The notes under the pieces: model-generated
What the model was told of the DNA's origin: nothing
Database searches by the model: none
Seen by the model: only the letters and a program-made list of their open reading frames with translations
Translations under genes and position numbers: made by a program
Shown: one piece after another, positions 25,182 to 34,412 of the stretch
How positions within the stretch are numbered: the stretch's first letter is position 1
Layout: every line of letters begins with the position of its first letter
NCBI RefSeq assembly: GCF_020524325.1
Contig: NZ_JAIVKY010000007.1
Coordinates: forward strand, 701,759 to 765,758
From: Sutcliffiella horikoshii
GTDB taxonomy: Bacteria > Bacillota > Bacilli > Bacillales > Bacillaceae_I
Reading direction: 5' to 3'
Length of the DNA stretch: 64,000 nucleotides

Positions 25182-25455
25182 TTATCTCTCCTTTTTGAAG
25201 GAATTTAGAAAACGCGACGGTACCTACAAAAGCAATGACCCCAATTAATAGTATTACTTCTAAAAAGGCATCTGTTCTTAACATGATAGAGGTGATAGCT
25301 GTGATGGCAATTAGGTTGATCCCAATAGAATCCAATGCCATTACACGGTCCGGTACGGAAGGACCTTTGATGACCCGATATACCAGTCCTAAAGTAGCGA
25401 TGGAAATGATTATCAAACTGATGGATAGCAGTAAATCAAATGTACTTCCTACCAT
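25159..25455 (-). CDS. mrpF: Na+/H+ antiporter subunit MrpF
   Basis: 98 aa, three spans, MrpF/PhaF family with GPSVPDRVMALDSIGIN near residue 30, the family signature. B. subtilis MrpF also affects cholate efflux. ATG start directly after the mrpE stop; overlaps mrpG at the 3' end, so translation is probably coupled. Confidence 0.93.
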   Translation of the reverse strand: MVGSTFDLLLSISLIIISIATLGLVYRVIKGPSVPDRVMALDSIGINLIAITAITSIMLRTDAFLEVILLIGVIAFVGTVAFSKFLQKGEIIEYDRDN

Positions 25456-25932
25456 TTAACGGGTCACCTCCATGATAGCTTTTTCAAAGGTGTTTTTTAT
25501 TTCTGCTACTGCCTGATCTGTATCTGGAATATTCATGGCATGGATATAAAGAATCTTGTTGTCATCAGATATATCCATTACCAATGTACCTGGAGTTAAA
25601 GTAATTAATAGGGAAAGCAAGGTTATTTCCCAATCACTTTTTAACTCTGTTGGCATTGCGAAGATCCCAGGTTCAATTTTTAGCTTAGGTCGCAAGATAT
25701 CACGAATTACTTGTACGTTTGCAAGAACGAGTTCTCGTAGAAACAGGAAAAATAGTCTTCCGGCTGCTAGCACTCGTTCAAAATAAAACCTTCCGGGAAG
25801 AAACCTTCTCATTAAAAATAAGATAACAAGACCCCAGAAGTATCCAATGATGAAGTCCGGGAAGGCCCATTGGTTTTTAAGAAACATCCAACTGAATGCA
25901 ATTACAACATTTATTAAAATTTGAAAAGCCAT
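25456..25932 (-). CDS. mrpE: Na+/H+ antiporter subunit MrpE
   Basis: 158 aa, MnhE/MrpE family. Two N-terminal spans, then FLRELVLANVQVIRDIL and a soluble domain with LLITLTPGTLVMDIS, the most conserved family segment. Six bases separate it from mrpD and it abuts mrpF. Needed for full Mrp activity although not for complex assembly in characterised species. Confidence 0.93.
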   Translation of the reverse strand: MAFQILINVVIAFSWMFLKNQWAFPDFIIGYFWGLVILFLMRRFLPGRFYFERVLAAGRLFFLFLRELVLANVQVIRDILRPKLKIEPGIFAMPTELKSDWEITLLSLLITLTPGTLVMDISDDNKILYIHAMNIPDTDQAVAEIKNTFEKAIMEVTR

Positions 25933-25938
25933 GCGAAA

Positions 25939-27429
25939 CTACTCCTTTAAAACTGCTTGGATATAGATGGATGGATCCATCAATGTTTCTGCCGCCTCAA
26001 AAACGTATGGATATACGAATTCCGCTCCTAGACCAAGGAAAGCAGAGAGCGCGATTAAAATGACTGATGGATAGACAAGGCCCTTGGTTGTACCTTTTTC
26101 TTCTTTTGGACTTAATACTTCTTCCCTAAAGAAACAGTTCATGAAAATTTTCATAACAGAATACAATACCAGCAAACTACTGAAAAGCATGACTCCTACG
26201 AATAAATAATGTTCCTGTCCTAAACCGCCTTGAGCTAGAAGGATTTTTCCAACGAACCCGCTTAGAGGAGGAATTCCGGCAAGCGCAAGGCATGCTGTAA
26301 AGAACATCCATCCTAATAGGGGATGACGTTTAATCAAACCACCCATTTTCTTAATATTATCAGTTCCAGTAATGGTAAACATCGCTCCTGCTAATAAAAA
26401 CAAAGCCCCTTTTATGACCATATCATGAACAAGATAATAAATCCCACCTGCATAACCTGTTTCTGTAGCAATGGGGACTCCGTAAATAATCACACCAACT
26501 GCTGTAACAATGTTATAAATCAATATCTTCTTAACGTCCCAGTATGCGATTGCTCCGATAGCACCAATAAGAATGGTGATAATGGCCAAAACAGCAATAA
26601 TTTGATGAGTGATTTGCTGCTCGTGATAGAAAATTAAAGTAAAGATTCGATAGATGGAATACACACCGACTTTTGTTAACAAAGCTCCGAAAAGGGCCGT
26701 AATAGCGTATGGTGGCGCTTGATAGGAACCAGGCAACCAAAAGTATAATGGAAAAATTCCACCTTTTAATCCAAATACGATTAAGAAAAGAATAGCCACT
26801 ACTGTCACAATGTCCGTTTGACCGGATTGTGCAATCTTACTCGAGACATCTGCCATATTCAGTGTTCCTACCAATCCGTACAAATACGCTAATGCTATGA
26901 CGAATAAAGCAGAGGAAATAATGTTAACTAATAGGTACTTGATAGACTCTCTAAGCTGAATTCTAGTTCCTCCAAGTACTATCAATGCATAGGAGGACAT
27001 TAGCATAACCTCGAAGAAAACGAACAGGTTGAACAGGTCGCCTGTAAGAAATGCTCCCATAACCCCTGTGATTAAAAATTGTGTAAATGCATAGAAGAAG
27101 AAGTTTTCTCTCCCACTGCCGATGTTACGAAAGGAAAAGAGGACGCAAGTGAAACTAACAATCACTCCTGTTAGTACAAGGAGTGATGCAAACATGTCTG
27201 CTACGAGCACGATGCCAAAGGGTGGTCTCCAATTTCCTATTTCCAATGTTTGAATGCCATTAAGATATACAGTATGCACAAGAACCATTGCAGCAATGGT
27301 TGTAGCCGATAATGAAATGACGCTGATCACTTTTTGAAGCTTCACCTTTTTAGGTATCAGCAATAATAATGTTGCTGTGATTAAAGGGATCAGTATCGGT
27401 AATATAACTAAGTTATTCATGATTTTCAT
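25939..27429 (-). CDS. mrpD: Na+/H+ antiporter subunit MrpD
   Basis: 496 aa, about 14 spans, homologous to the proton-pumping NuoM/NuoN subunits of complex I. The conserved Glu of VFFEVMLMSSYAL (near residue 137), the Lys in FGLKGGIFPLYFWLP (near 220) and HDMVIKGALFLLAGAMF mark the proton half-channels. Overlaps mrpC by 17 bp. ATG 27429 or ATG 27420 may be the start; AAGGGG lies upstream of both. Confidence 0.94.
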   Translation of the reverse strand: MKIMNNLVILPILIPLITATLLLLIPKKVKLQKVISVISLSATTIAAMVLVHTVYLNGIQTLEIGNWRPPFGIVLVADMFASLLVLTGVIVSFTCVLFSFRNIGSGRENFFFYAFTQFLITGVMGAFLTGDLFNLFVFFEVMLMSSYALIVLGGTRIQLRESIKYLLVNIISSALFVIALAYLYGLVGTLNMADVSSKIAQSGQTDIVTVVAILFLIVFGLKGGIFPLYFWLPGSYQAPPYAITALFGALLTKVGVYSIYRIFTLIFYHEQQITHQIIAVLAIITILIGAIGAIAYWDVKKILIYNIVTAVGVIIYGVPIATETGYAGGIYYLVHDMVIKGALFLLAGAMFTITGTDNIKKMGGLIKRHPLLGWMFFTACLALAGIPPLSGFVGKILLAQGGLGQEHYLFVGVMLFSSLLVLYSVMKIFMNCFFREEVLSPKEEKGTTKGLVYPSVILIALSAFLGLGAEFVYPYVFEAAETLMDPSIYIQAVLKE

Positions 27430-27754
27430 TTCCCCTTAATTGATCCATATCATCTGTTTTTAGTTCTTGATAAGCCCTATAGGCAAGAACTAATAGAAAG
27501 GAAGTGACACCAAATGCAATTACGATTGCCGTTAAGATTAAAGCTTGTGGTAACGGGTCGGTATAAGCATCTGCTTCTTGGCCAAGTAAAGGTGCAGCCC
27601 CTCTTTTTAATCCTCCCATGGTCAATAACAATAAATGGGCTCCGTGGGATAATAGTGCTGTTCCGATAATAATTCGAAGAATGCTTCTAGATAACATTAG
27701 GTAAGTGGCGGTGGCAATCAGCACACCCGCTACAATTGTCATAATAATCTCCAT
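27413..27754 (-). CDS. mrpC: Na+/H+ antiporter subunit MrpC
   Basis: 113 aa, three spans, homologue of NuoK. GTALLSHGAHLLLLTMGGL and the acidic spans with DPLPQALILTAIVIAFG (near residue 66) are family signatures. Its ATG overlaps the mrpB stop by one base (TAATG) and its end overlaps mrpD, so the three are translationally coupled. Confidence 0.94.
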   Translation of the reverse strand: MEIIMTIVAGVLIATATYLMLSRSILRIIIGTALLSHGAHLLLLTMGGLKRGAAPLLGQEADAYTDPLPQALILTAIVIAFGVTSFLLVLAYRAYQELKTDDMDQLRGNENHE

Positions 27755-28176
27755 TATTCACTCTCTCCAATCGTTTGAATAATGGTCATTGCAACTCCTA
27801 CTACTACTAAATAAACACCCAAATCAAAAGGTAAAGTAGAAGTTAATGCAGTCTCCCCAAGTAGGGGTAACTCTACATATCCAAAGGTATGTGTTAGAAA
27901 AGGCACATCAAAGAAAAGAGCAATGACCCCTGTAATGATGGATATCATTAATCCCACCGCTGCAATCGATAGATAGTTAAATGGGAGTGCTGTTTGTATC
28001 GTTTTTTTATCAAAAGCAAGTAAAAGCAACACCAATGCAGCAGATGTCATCAATCCTCCAATAAATCCTCCGCCTGGAGTGTAGTGTCCGGCAAAGAAAA
28101 GGTAGACAGAGAAGATGAAAATGATAAACGTTAAAAGGGTAGTGGTGGTTTGTAAAATCAAATCATTTACTTTCAC
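27754..28176 (-). CDS. mrpB: Na+/H+ antiporter subunit MrpB
   Basis: 140 aa from GTG 28176, close to the 143 of B. subtilis MrpB. Four spans; the MnhB signature YTPGGGFIGGLMTSAALVL is at residues 33-51. GTG 28176 is chosen because GGGAGGAG lies 7 bases upstream; it overlaps the mrpA stop by 14 bp. An upstream extension to 28203 has no ribosome site. Confidence 0.93.
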   Translation of the reverse strand: MKVNDLILQTTTTLLTFIIFIFSVYLFFAGHYTPGGGFIGGLMTSAALVLLLLAFDKKTIQTALPFNYLSIAAVGLMISIITGVIALFFDVPFLTHTFGYVELPLLGETALTSTLPFDLGVYLVVVGVAMTIIQTIGESE

Positions 28177-30574
28177 CCTTAACTCCTCCCTTCTTATCAG
28201 CAAGTCTTAGCTTTATCATGGCGTAAATGCCGAAAGCTGCTATGGTAAGTACAGCAATTTCAAATAAAGTATCAAAGCCACGGAAGTCAACCAGTATTAC
28301 GTTTACCATGTTTTTTCCGCCAGCCTCTTTATAGGAAGCTGCTTCAAAATAACTAGAAATTGATTCGAAGAGCTTTGAGCTGTTAACGGAAAGACCGATA
28401 AAGATGACAACAAGACCAACACCGATGGAAATGATGAAATTGGTCACTTTAAAGCGAATTCTGTCCATCTTTTTTGATAGCTCTGGTAGATGGTAGAAAC
28501 ACAATAAGAACAGCGCGACCGAAACAGTTTCAACAATAAGTTGAGTTAATGCCAAATCCGGTGCCCTAAACAATACGAAGAACAGGGAAATGGAATAACC
28601 AACTGCACCAAGTGCAATAATGGCTGCTAATCTTGATTTTACAAATAGAATAGTCACCGCTGAAATGACCATCACAAGAGCTAGAATTACTTCATAAACT
28701 CCTGCTGGTGCTACATTAGTCAGATTCACGTTGAATGCATCCGTGGAAAATAGCAGGACTCCAAGCAATATGATCATGAATCCAAAAATCATAACAAGGT
28801 AATCACGGATAAAGCCTGTCATGTGTGATTTGGTAAAGGCAGAAGAACCTCTATCCAATGCCACTAATCCACCATCATACAATTTGTTAAGTGTGAGCCT
28901 CTGTGGGAACCAGTTGTAGATTTTTCCCCATTTTGCAACAGTGAGATAGAGAAGAACACCTACAAGAATTACTCCAATCGTCATAAATAACTCAGTATTA
29001 AAGCCGTGCCAATGATAAATTTTCACTTCCACAGACAAAACATTTGATGGAAGAATAGAATATAGAGCAGGTTCGATTACCCCTTTTAACAACATTGGGA
29101 AGAAACCGAAGATTACAACTAATGAAGCCAGTATGATTGGTGGAATAAGCATGCCAATTGGTGCTTCATGCGGCTTTTTATCCAGCTTCTCTGGCTGGTA
29201 TTTCCCTGTAAAGGTTTTGAACACTAAAACCATGCTATAAATAAATGTGAATACACTTGCAATCCAGGCTAGCACTGGGAAAACCATACCGAGCGTTTCC
29301 ATATTCCATGCGCCTATCTCAGTTGCTTGCAACATTCCGGTAAAGAACATCTCTTTACTTAAGAATCCGTTAAAAGGAGGCAAGCCAGCCATCGAAAAAG
29401 TACCGATGATCGCCAGAGTAAAAGTAATAGGCATTAAGTTCATCAACCCGCCAAGCTTTCGAATATCACGAGTTCCGGTTTCGTGATCGACAATTCCCAC
29501 AACCATGAACAAGCTTCCTTTAAAGGTTGCATGGTTGATTAAATGGAACACCGCCGCAAGGGTTGCAATCGTATAAGCATTTTCCCCAATGTAGTCATAA
29601 TGTGCTGCTGCACTCCCGATACCCAGCAAGGACATAATCAATCCCAGTTGACTGACAGTTGAGAAAGCCAATATTGCTTTCAAATCTGTTTGTTTAACGG
29701 CAGAGAATGATCCCCAGAACAATGTGACAATACCGAATCCTGATACAAGCCAGAACCATTCCGGAGCACCTGCGAAGACAGGACTCATACGAGCTACTAA
29801 ATATATACCCGCCTTTACCATGGTTGCGGAGTGAAGATATGCACTGACAGGTGTCGGTGCTTCCATAGCGTCCGGCAACCAAATATGAAATGGGAATTGA
29901 GCTGATTTAGTGAAGGCACCAAGCAAAAATAAAAGAAGTGCCGGTACAAATAGTTCGTGACTAGTGATAACATCCACATTCGCGATGTTTTCTCGAATGC
30001 TGAACGATCCAGTCATCAAATATAAGAGGATGATTCCAGCGAGCATTGCGAGTCCACCAAACACTGTAATCAGCATGGACTTCTGTGCACCATAGCGTGA
30101 TTTTTCGCGATGATACCAGTAACTGATCAACAGGAAGGAAGATATACTAGTCAACTCCCAGAAGGAATACATGACAAGTAGGTTGTCCGAAAGAACGACA
30201 CCTAGCATTGCACCCATAAACATGAGTAGGTAAACATAAAACGTATTTAACGCTTCTTTTTCTTTAGATAGATAATAAATGGAGTAAAGAACGACCAAGG
30301 CACCAATCCCTGTTATTAAAAGGGCAAAGAGTAATCCAAGTCCATCCAGGTAAACAACAAAATCTATCCCGATAGAAGGAATCCATTTCATAGTGCTTGT
30401 GTAAGTTTCCCCATTCATAGTGGTGCTTAAGAATTGGAGAAAGTAAATGAACAAAACGAGTGGCAATACGAACGCAAACCACCCAGTATGTATGCTTTTG
30501 AAATACTTATGCGCAAAAGGCACAAGAATCGCCAACAAGAAAGGCGATAGAATCACTAAATGAATCAGTGACAA
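28163..30574 (-). CDS. mrpA: Na+/H+ antiporter subunit MrpA
   Basis: 803 aa, about 20 spans. N-terminal two thirds is NuoL-like: SFWELTSISSFLL with the key Glu near residue 140, FTKSAQFPFHIWLPDAMEAPTPVSAYLHS (core HIWLPDAMEAPTPVS), and HLINHATFKGSLF. The C-terminal 200 residues carry the MrpA-specific MbhD/MbhE-like extension (GAVGYSISLFFVLFRAPDLAL, core FVLFRAPDLALTQ). TTG 30574 follows AGAGGAGG by 8 bases and is preferred over an upstream ATG at 30643. First gene of the operon that gives sodium and alkali resistance. Confidence 0.93.
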   Translation of the reverse strand: MSLIHLVILSPFLLAILVPFAHKYFKSIHTGWFAFVLPLVLFIYFLQFLSTTMNGETYTSTMKWIPSIGIDFVVYLDGLGLLFALLITGIGALVVLYSIYYLSKEKEALNTFYVYLLMFMGAMLGVVLSDNLLVMYSFWELTSISSFLLISYWYHREKSRYGAQKSMLITVFGGLAMLAGIILLYLMTGSFSIRENIANVDVITSHELFVPALLLFLLGAFTKSAQFPFHIWLPDAMEAPTPVSAYLHSATMVKAGIYLVARMSPVFAGAPEWFWLVSGFGIVTLFWGSFSAVKQTDLKAILAFSTVSQLGLIMSLLGIGSAAAHYDYIGENAYTIATLAAVFHLINHATFKGSLFMVVGIVDHETGTRDIRKLGGLMNLMPITFTLAIIGTFSMAGLPPFNGFLSKEMFFTGMLQATEIGAWNMETLGMVFPVLAWIASVFTFIYSMVLVFKTFTGKYQPEKLDKKPHEAPIGMLIPPIILASLVVIFGFFPMLLKGVIEPALYSILPSNVLSVEVKIYHWHGFNTELFMTIGVILVGVLLYLTVAKWGKIYNWFPQRLTLNKLYDGGLVALDRGSSAFTKSHMTGFIRDYLVMIFGFMIILLGVLLFSTDAFNVNLTNVAPAGVYEVILALVMVISAVTILFVKSRLAAIIALGAVGYSISLFFVLFRAPDLALTQLIVETVSVALFLLCFYHLPELSKKMDRIRFKVTNFIISIGVGLVVIFIGLSVNSSKLFESISSYFEAASYKEAGGKNMVNVILVDFRGFDTLFEIAVLTIAAFGIYAMIKLRLADKKGGVKGESK

Positions 30575-30744
30575 GACACAAACCTCCTCTGTTTCTTCTA
30601 TAAATAATAGTATTCCCTTATAAACATAAGAAAACAACGTCAAATACCATTTTTTACTAAGATAGTGTCGCGCTATCTATTTGGTATCTGCCTCGTTGCA
30701 TGTTAAAAGGAATAATTATTTGTAAAGAAAAATTACTAAATCAA

Positions 30745-30793
30745 ATTATATACTAAATCATAAGCGCTTGCATCCTTACTGTTTGTTAGTATA
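30745..30793 (-). promoter_or_regulatory. mrp promoter with overlapping inverted repeat
   Basis: On the minus strand TATAAT (30745-30750) lies 17 bp after a weak -35, ATGCAA (30768-30773). TATACTAA (30749-30756) and TTAGTATA (30786-30793) form an 8-bp inverted repeat, one arm overlapping the -10. The palindrome AAGCGCTT lies in the spacer and resembles half of a cre. The promoter is about 170 bp from the mrpA start. Confidence 0.5.
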
Positions 30794-30914
30794 GACCGAT
30801 TTTGTCCTGCATATTAAATATGATAGAAACTAGTCAAAAAAGGCTGAAAAAAATTTTTTCCAATTGCATAAAATGTCGATCTTTTAGCCATCCTAGTCGT
30901 AGGTGGTGGTAGAT

Positions 30915-31163
30915 ATGGTGAAAAGAAAAGCAGCTGTTGCACTATCCATATTTTCTACTTTATTTGCTGGTGCATGGTGGTTGAGTGTTGAGCAAAAAAG
31001 AGATTATGTGGACCATTATTACAATGGAGATTCATCCATTGTGCTTATTGGATCTAATCAACAGGGAAGCTCGAATGTCATCCAACCATTTAAGCCACGG
31101 GAATACATCCGAATTGTCGTGGCGAAAAAGGAAACGGAAGAAGTCGAGGTAGAACCGACTTAA
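30915..31163 (+). CDS. Small N-terminally anchored membrane protein
   Basis: 82 aa: basic start MVKRKA, one hydrophobic segment (AVALSIFSTLFAGAWWL), then a hydrophilic extracellular-side domain with QGSSNVIQPFKPREYIRIVV and an acidic tail. No lipobox. ATG 30915 has GGTGGTGG 6 bases upstream. Divergent from mrp. Family not recognised. The uncleaved-signal look suggests a membrane-tethered protein of about 60 exposed residues. Confidence 0.7.
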   Translation: MVKRKAAVALSIFSTLFAGAWWLSVEQKRDYVDHYYNGDSSIVLIGSNQQGSSNVIQPFKPREYIRIVVAKKETEEVEVEPT

Positions 31164-31188
31164 TCATGAAGACAAAGTAAAAATTGAG

Positions 31189-31217
31189 AGCGGTTATACA
31201 CTATGTATAGCCGTTTT
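31189..31217 (+). terminator. Terminator
   Basis: CGGTTATACA / TGTATAGCCG with a 3-base loop, then TTTTCTT. Confidence 0.8.
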
Positions 31218-31353
31218 CTTGTGAGAGTAAGTAAGAGGAAATGAAATATTTTAATTGTATCCGCTTACAGGACAGGGGATTCCTTGAATTATCGGACAGT
31301 ATTATGTAAAGTGAAAATTGGCATGCAAATATGTTTTTTGGAGGTTATGATAT

Positions 31354-32703
31354 ATGACACATATTCGCTTTGATTATAAAAAGGCTTTATCTTTTTTTGG
31401 CGAACATGAAATTACATACTTACGTGATGCGGTAAAGGTTGCCCATCATTCATTACATGAAAAAACAGGGGCTGGTAATGATTACCTTGGTTGGATTGAC
31501 CTGCCTACAGATTATGACAAAGAAGAATTTGCACGAATTGTAAAAAGTGCAGAGAAAATCAAAAACGATTCAGACATTTTGTTAGTAGTAGGTATCGGCG
31601 GATCATACCTTGGTGCCAGAGCAGCTCTGGAAATGCTAAATCATTCTTTCTACAACGTATTAACAAAAGAGCAAAGAAAAACTCCTCAAGTAGTGTTTGT
31701 TGGTAATAATATCAGTTCTACTTATATGAGAGATCTAATGGACTTGATTGAAGGGAAAGACTTCTCTATCAACGTGATTTCCAAATCTGGTACGACAACA
31801 GAACCAGCATTGGCTTTCCGTATCTTCCGCAAAATTTTAGAAGAAAAATACGGAAAAGAAGAAGCTCGCAAGCGTATCTACGCTACAACAGACAAAGCGC
31901 GTGGAGCTCTTAAAACATTAGCTACTGAAGAAGGTTATGAGTCCTTTATCATTCCTGATGATGTAGGAGGCCGCTATTCTGTACTTACGGCAGTAGGGTT
32001 ATTGCCGATTGCGGTATCAGGAGCCGATATTGAAGCCATGATGAAAGGTGCAGCAGATGCAAGCCGTGACTTCTCTAAGTCAGAGTTGGAAGAAAACCCG
32101 GCTTATCAATATGCAGCTGTTCGTAATGTCCTCTACAATAAAGGAAAAACAATTGAAATGCTGATCAACTATGAACCAGGTCTTCAGTACTTCTCTGAAT
32201 GGTGGAAGCAATTATTCGGAGAGAGTGAAGGGAAAGACCAAAAAGGTATTTTCCCAGCGTCTGCCAACTTCTCAACAGACCTTCATTCAATGGGTCAATA
32301 TGTACAAGAAGGGCGTCGAGATCTTTTCGAAACGATTATTAAAGTGGACACTCCTCGTCATGAGTTGACAGTAGAAGAAGAAGCGGCTGATTTGGATGGC
32401 TTAAACTACCTTGCCGGAGAAACAGTTGACTTTGTTAACACGAAAGCATACGAAGGAACGCTACTTGCTCATACAGATGGTGGAGTACCGAATCTTGTGG
32501 TTAACATTCCAGCAATGGACGCATACACATTCGGCTATCTTGTTTACTTCTTTGAAAAAGCATGCGCAATGAGCGGATATCTTCTTGGAGTAAATCCATT
32601 TGACCAGCCTGGAGTAGAGGCATACAAAGTAAACATGTTCGCACTACTAGGCAAACCAGGATTCGAAGAAGTCAAAGCAGAACTAGAAAAACGCTTAAAA
32701 TAA
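31354..32703 (+). CDS. pgi: Glucose-6-phosphate isomerase
   Basis: 449 aa, the Bacillus-type Pgi. [18 protein letters not shown] near residue 80, [15 protein letters not shown] near 150 (phosphate-binding SGTT), [13 protein letters not shown] near 212, and [14 protein letters not shown] near 312 are the family signatures. Interconverts glucose-6-phosphate and fructose-6-phosphate. ATG after TTTTTGGAGGTTATGATAT. In B. subtilis pgi (yugL) lies between yugK and yugM-yugN, matching the local order. Confidence 0.96.
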   Translation: MTHIRFDYKKALSFFGEHEITYLRDAVKVAHHSLHEKTGAGNDYLGWIDLPTDYDKEEFARIVKSAEKIKNDSDILLVVGIGGSYLGARAALEMLNHSFYNVLTKEQRKTPQVVFVGNNISSTYMRDLMDLIEGKDFSINVISKSGTTTEPALAFRIFRKILEEKYGKEEARKRIYATTDKARGALKTLATEEGYESFIIPDDVGGRYSVLTAVGLLPIAVSGADIEAMMKGAADASRDFSKSELEENPAYQYAAVRNVLYNKGKTIEMLINYEPGLQYFSEWWKQLFGESEGKDQKGIFPASANFSTDLHSMGQYVQEGRRDLFETIIKVDTPRHELTVEEEAADLDGLNYLAGETVDFVNTKAYEGTLLAHTDGGVPNLVVNIPAMDAYTFGYLVYFFEKACAMSGYLLGVNPFDQPGVEAYKVNMFALLGKPGFEEVKAELEKRLK

Positions 32704-32730
32704 GCTAATATATATTGAATTATGAACTCT

Positions 32731-32863
32731 ATAGCTGTTGCTTGGAGCAAAAGGCGAAGACTCCTGAGGGAGATAGCGCTAGGTGGAGACCCCGCAGGCG
32801 AAGCCGAGGAGGCTCCAGCAGCGCCCCTAGTAAAGCGAAGCCATTTGCGGAAAGCAACAGCGG
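32731..32863 (+). repeat. GC-rich intergenic repeat, variant unit, after pgi
   Basis: Runs from ATAGCTGTTGCTTGGAGC through GATAGCGCTAGGTGGAGACC and GAGGAGGCTCCAGCAGCGCC to GCAACAGCGG. It is the variant whose reverse complement is nested inside other units near 37695-37830 and 48457-48575. Its ends pair (GCTGTTGCTT with AAGCAACAGC), so the whole unit can fold as one long hairpin. Confidence 0.85.
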
Positions 32864-32881
32864 CGTCTTTCCAAACTATTT

Positions 32882-32938
32882 AAAAAAGGGATAGTTCCTA
32901 CGACCGAACATCAGGTTGTAAGGAACTATCCCTTTTTT
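32882..32938 (+). terminator. Strong terminator downstream of pgi
   Basis: AAAAAAGGGATAGTTCCT pairs perfectly with AGGAACTATCCCTTTTTT, with ACGACC..GGTTGT adding to the inner stem. Works on either strand. Confidence 0.93.
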
Positions 32939-32997
32939 CAATATGCATGAAAACCCCTCCACAGGGAAAACTACCCTTATAAAAAGGAGGGATTGCT

Positions 32998-33405
32998 ATG
33001 ATTCCTATTCCTTCAAAAATCGAAGGTGCGGAGTTTCAACTGTATAAATTAGAGCAAGAACTAAAAGCAATCGGATATTCCATCGGAGGAAACTGGGACT
33101 ACGACCACGGCTATTTCGACTACAAAATAGATGATGAAGTCGGCTATCAATTCTTGAGAGTCCCATTTCAGTCAGTGGACGGTCAATTGGATTCACAAGG
33201 AACCACAGTGGAGCTTGGCAGACCGTTCTTGCTCTCACACAAATACCAAATTGGAATAGATGACAACGTACACGTATGGAACAGAACGGCATCATTTGAC
33301 CAGTTCTCAGAACCGGAAGATCCAGATGCCACTTTTCCAAAAGAGTTTATTGAACTTGGTCATACACTAGTACATGAATTAGAAGCAGTGCTTGGCAGAG
33401 ATTAA
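32998..33405 (+). CDS. yugN: YugN-family protein
   Basis: 135 aa, YugN-like family found in Bacillus. IPSKIEGAEFQLYKLEQEL, IGGNWDYDHGYFDYKI and VPFQSVDGQLDSQGTTVELG are recognisable; the protein looks like a compact alpha/beta single domain and has no signal peptide. Function unknown. ATG after AAAAGGAGGGATTGCT. Its TAA overlaps the stop of convergent yugO by 3-4 bases. Confidence 0.88.
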   Translation: MIPIPSKIEGAEFQLYKLEQELKAIGYSIGGNWDYDHGYFDYKIDDEVGYQFLRVPFQSVDGQLDSQGTTVELGRPFLLSHKYQIGIDDNVHVWNRTASFDQFSEPEDPDATFPKEFIELGHTLVHELEAVLGRD

Positions 33406-34412
33406 TCTTTAATGACAAGCAGAGAGTCATCAGCTTGTATGAGCGTGTAAAGAGGAGGGTTGACCATTGTGTCGCCTCTTCTTTTTATTCCGATAATAAG
33501 TATTTTCTTTTGGAGCATCTGGTTGCTTAGTTTTTCGAATGTTGTTCCTACCATATCACTCTCCACTTCAAGGTACTTCAGTTTGCTTCCTTTCAGTTGA
33601 TCTAACATGCTTAACAGTGTATTAGACATTCCATTTGACATCATGCTGTTCGTCATTACATAACTTGTAAACATATTTGTTTGAATCACTTCGTCCGCCC
33701 CTGCACGGAGAGCATTTTTTACTTGTGTAGACGTCAAGATCTCCGCGATTGTATACACATCTGGATTTAACCCTTTTACAGCCAGCAGCGTTAACACAGA
33801 GTTCATATCCGCTTGAATTTCATCCTTGCTTTGATCCGCTGAAATGACAACAAAACCGGCCCTTTTTACATTGGCCGAAAGCAATGTTTGGTCATTACAG
33901 GGGTTTCCTTTAATAAAATGTACGTTTTGATTGTGTAGAGGGTTTTTCTCAAGCGTTGAATCAATTAAAACGATAGATAATGGTTTATTGCTCATAGAAT
34001 TGATTTGCCGTAAAGTTTCTCTTACCCGCTCATTCCAACCAATAACAATAATATGTTCAGATCCTCGATAATCCACTTTGCCCTCCAAGTAATCATTTTG
34101 TGTTGCGATGGCGCTTGCAGCCAGTGATACAAAATAGGTTGTGACGAAACCTGTACCAAATAATATGAGAATAATAGCTAATGATCTTCCTGTGACAGTA
34201 ACCGGAACATAATCTCCATAACCTAAAGTGGCTGTAGTGACAATTGCCCACCAGATTCCATCGAAAATAGAGGGGAATTCAGCTGGTTCAATGAAATGAA
34301 TGAGAAATCCAAAAGTAATATTTATGACAAATATAATAACTAGTATCCTTGCTATTAAAGGCCAATGGACAAACCTGAAAATAAGGGAAGTCTGTTCCTT
34401 GATTCTATCCAT
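33402..34412 (-). CDS. yugO: Potassium channel YugO (two spans plus RCK/TrkA-N)
   Basis: 336 aa. First span at about residues 20-40, pore helix, selectivity filter TLGYGD (residues 62-67), second span, then an RCK domain beginning HIIVIGWNERVRETLRQI and a second half ending VNPPLYTLIQADDSLLVI. In B. subtilis YugO is the K+ channel needed for biofilm electrical signalling, encoded with mstX. ATG immediately follows the mstX TAG, so translation is coupled. Confidence 0.94.
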   Translation of the reverse strand: MDRIKEQTSLIFRFVHWPLIARILVIIFVINITFGFLIHFIEPAEFPSIFDGIWWAIVTTATLGYGDYVPVTVTGRSLAIILILFGTGFVTTYFVSLAASAIATQNDYLEGKVDYRGSEHIIVIGWNERVRETLRQINSMSNKPLSIVLIDSTLEKNPLHNQNVHFIKGNPCNDQTLLSANVKRAGFVVISADQSKDEIQADMNSVLTLLAVKGLNPDVYTIAEILTSTQVKNALRAGADEVIQTNMFTSYVMTNSMMSNGMSNTLLSMLDQLKGSKLKYLEVESDMVGTTFEKLSNQMLQKKILIIGIKRRGDTMVNPPLYTLIQADDSLLVIKD

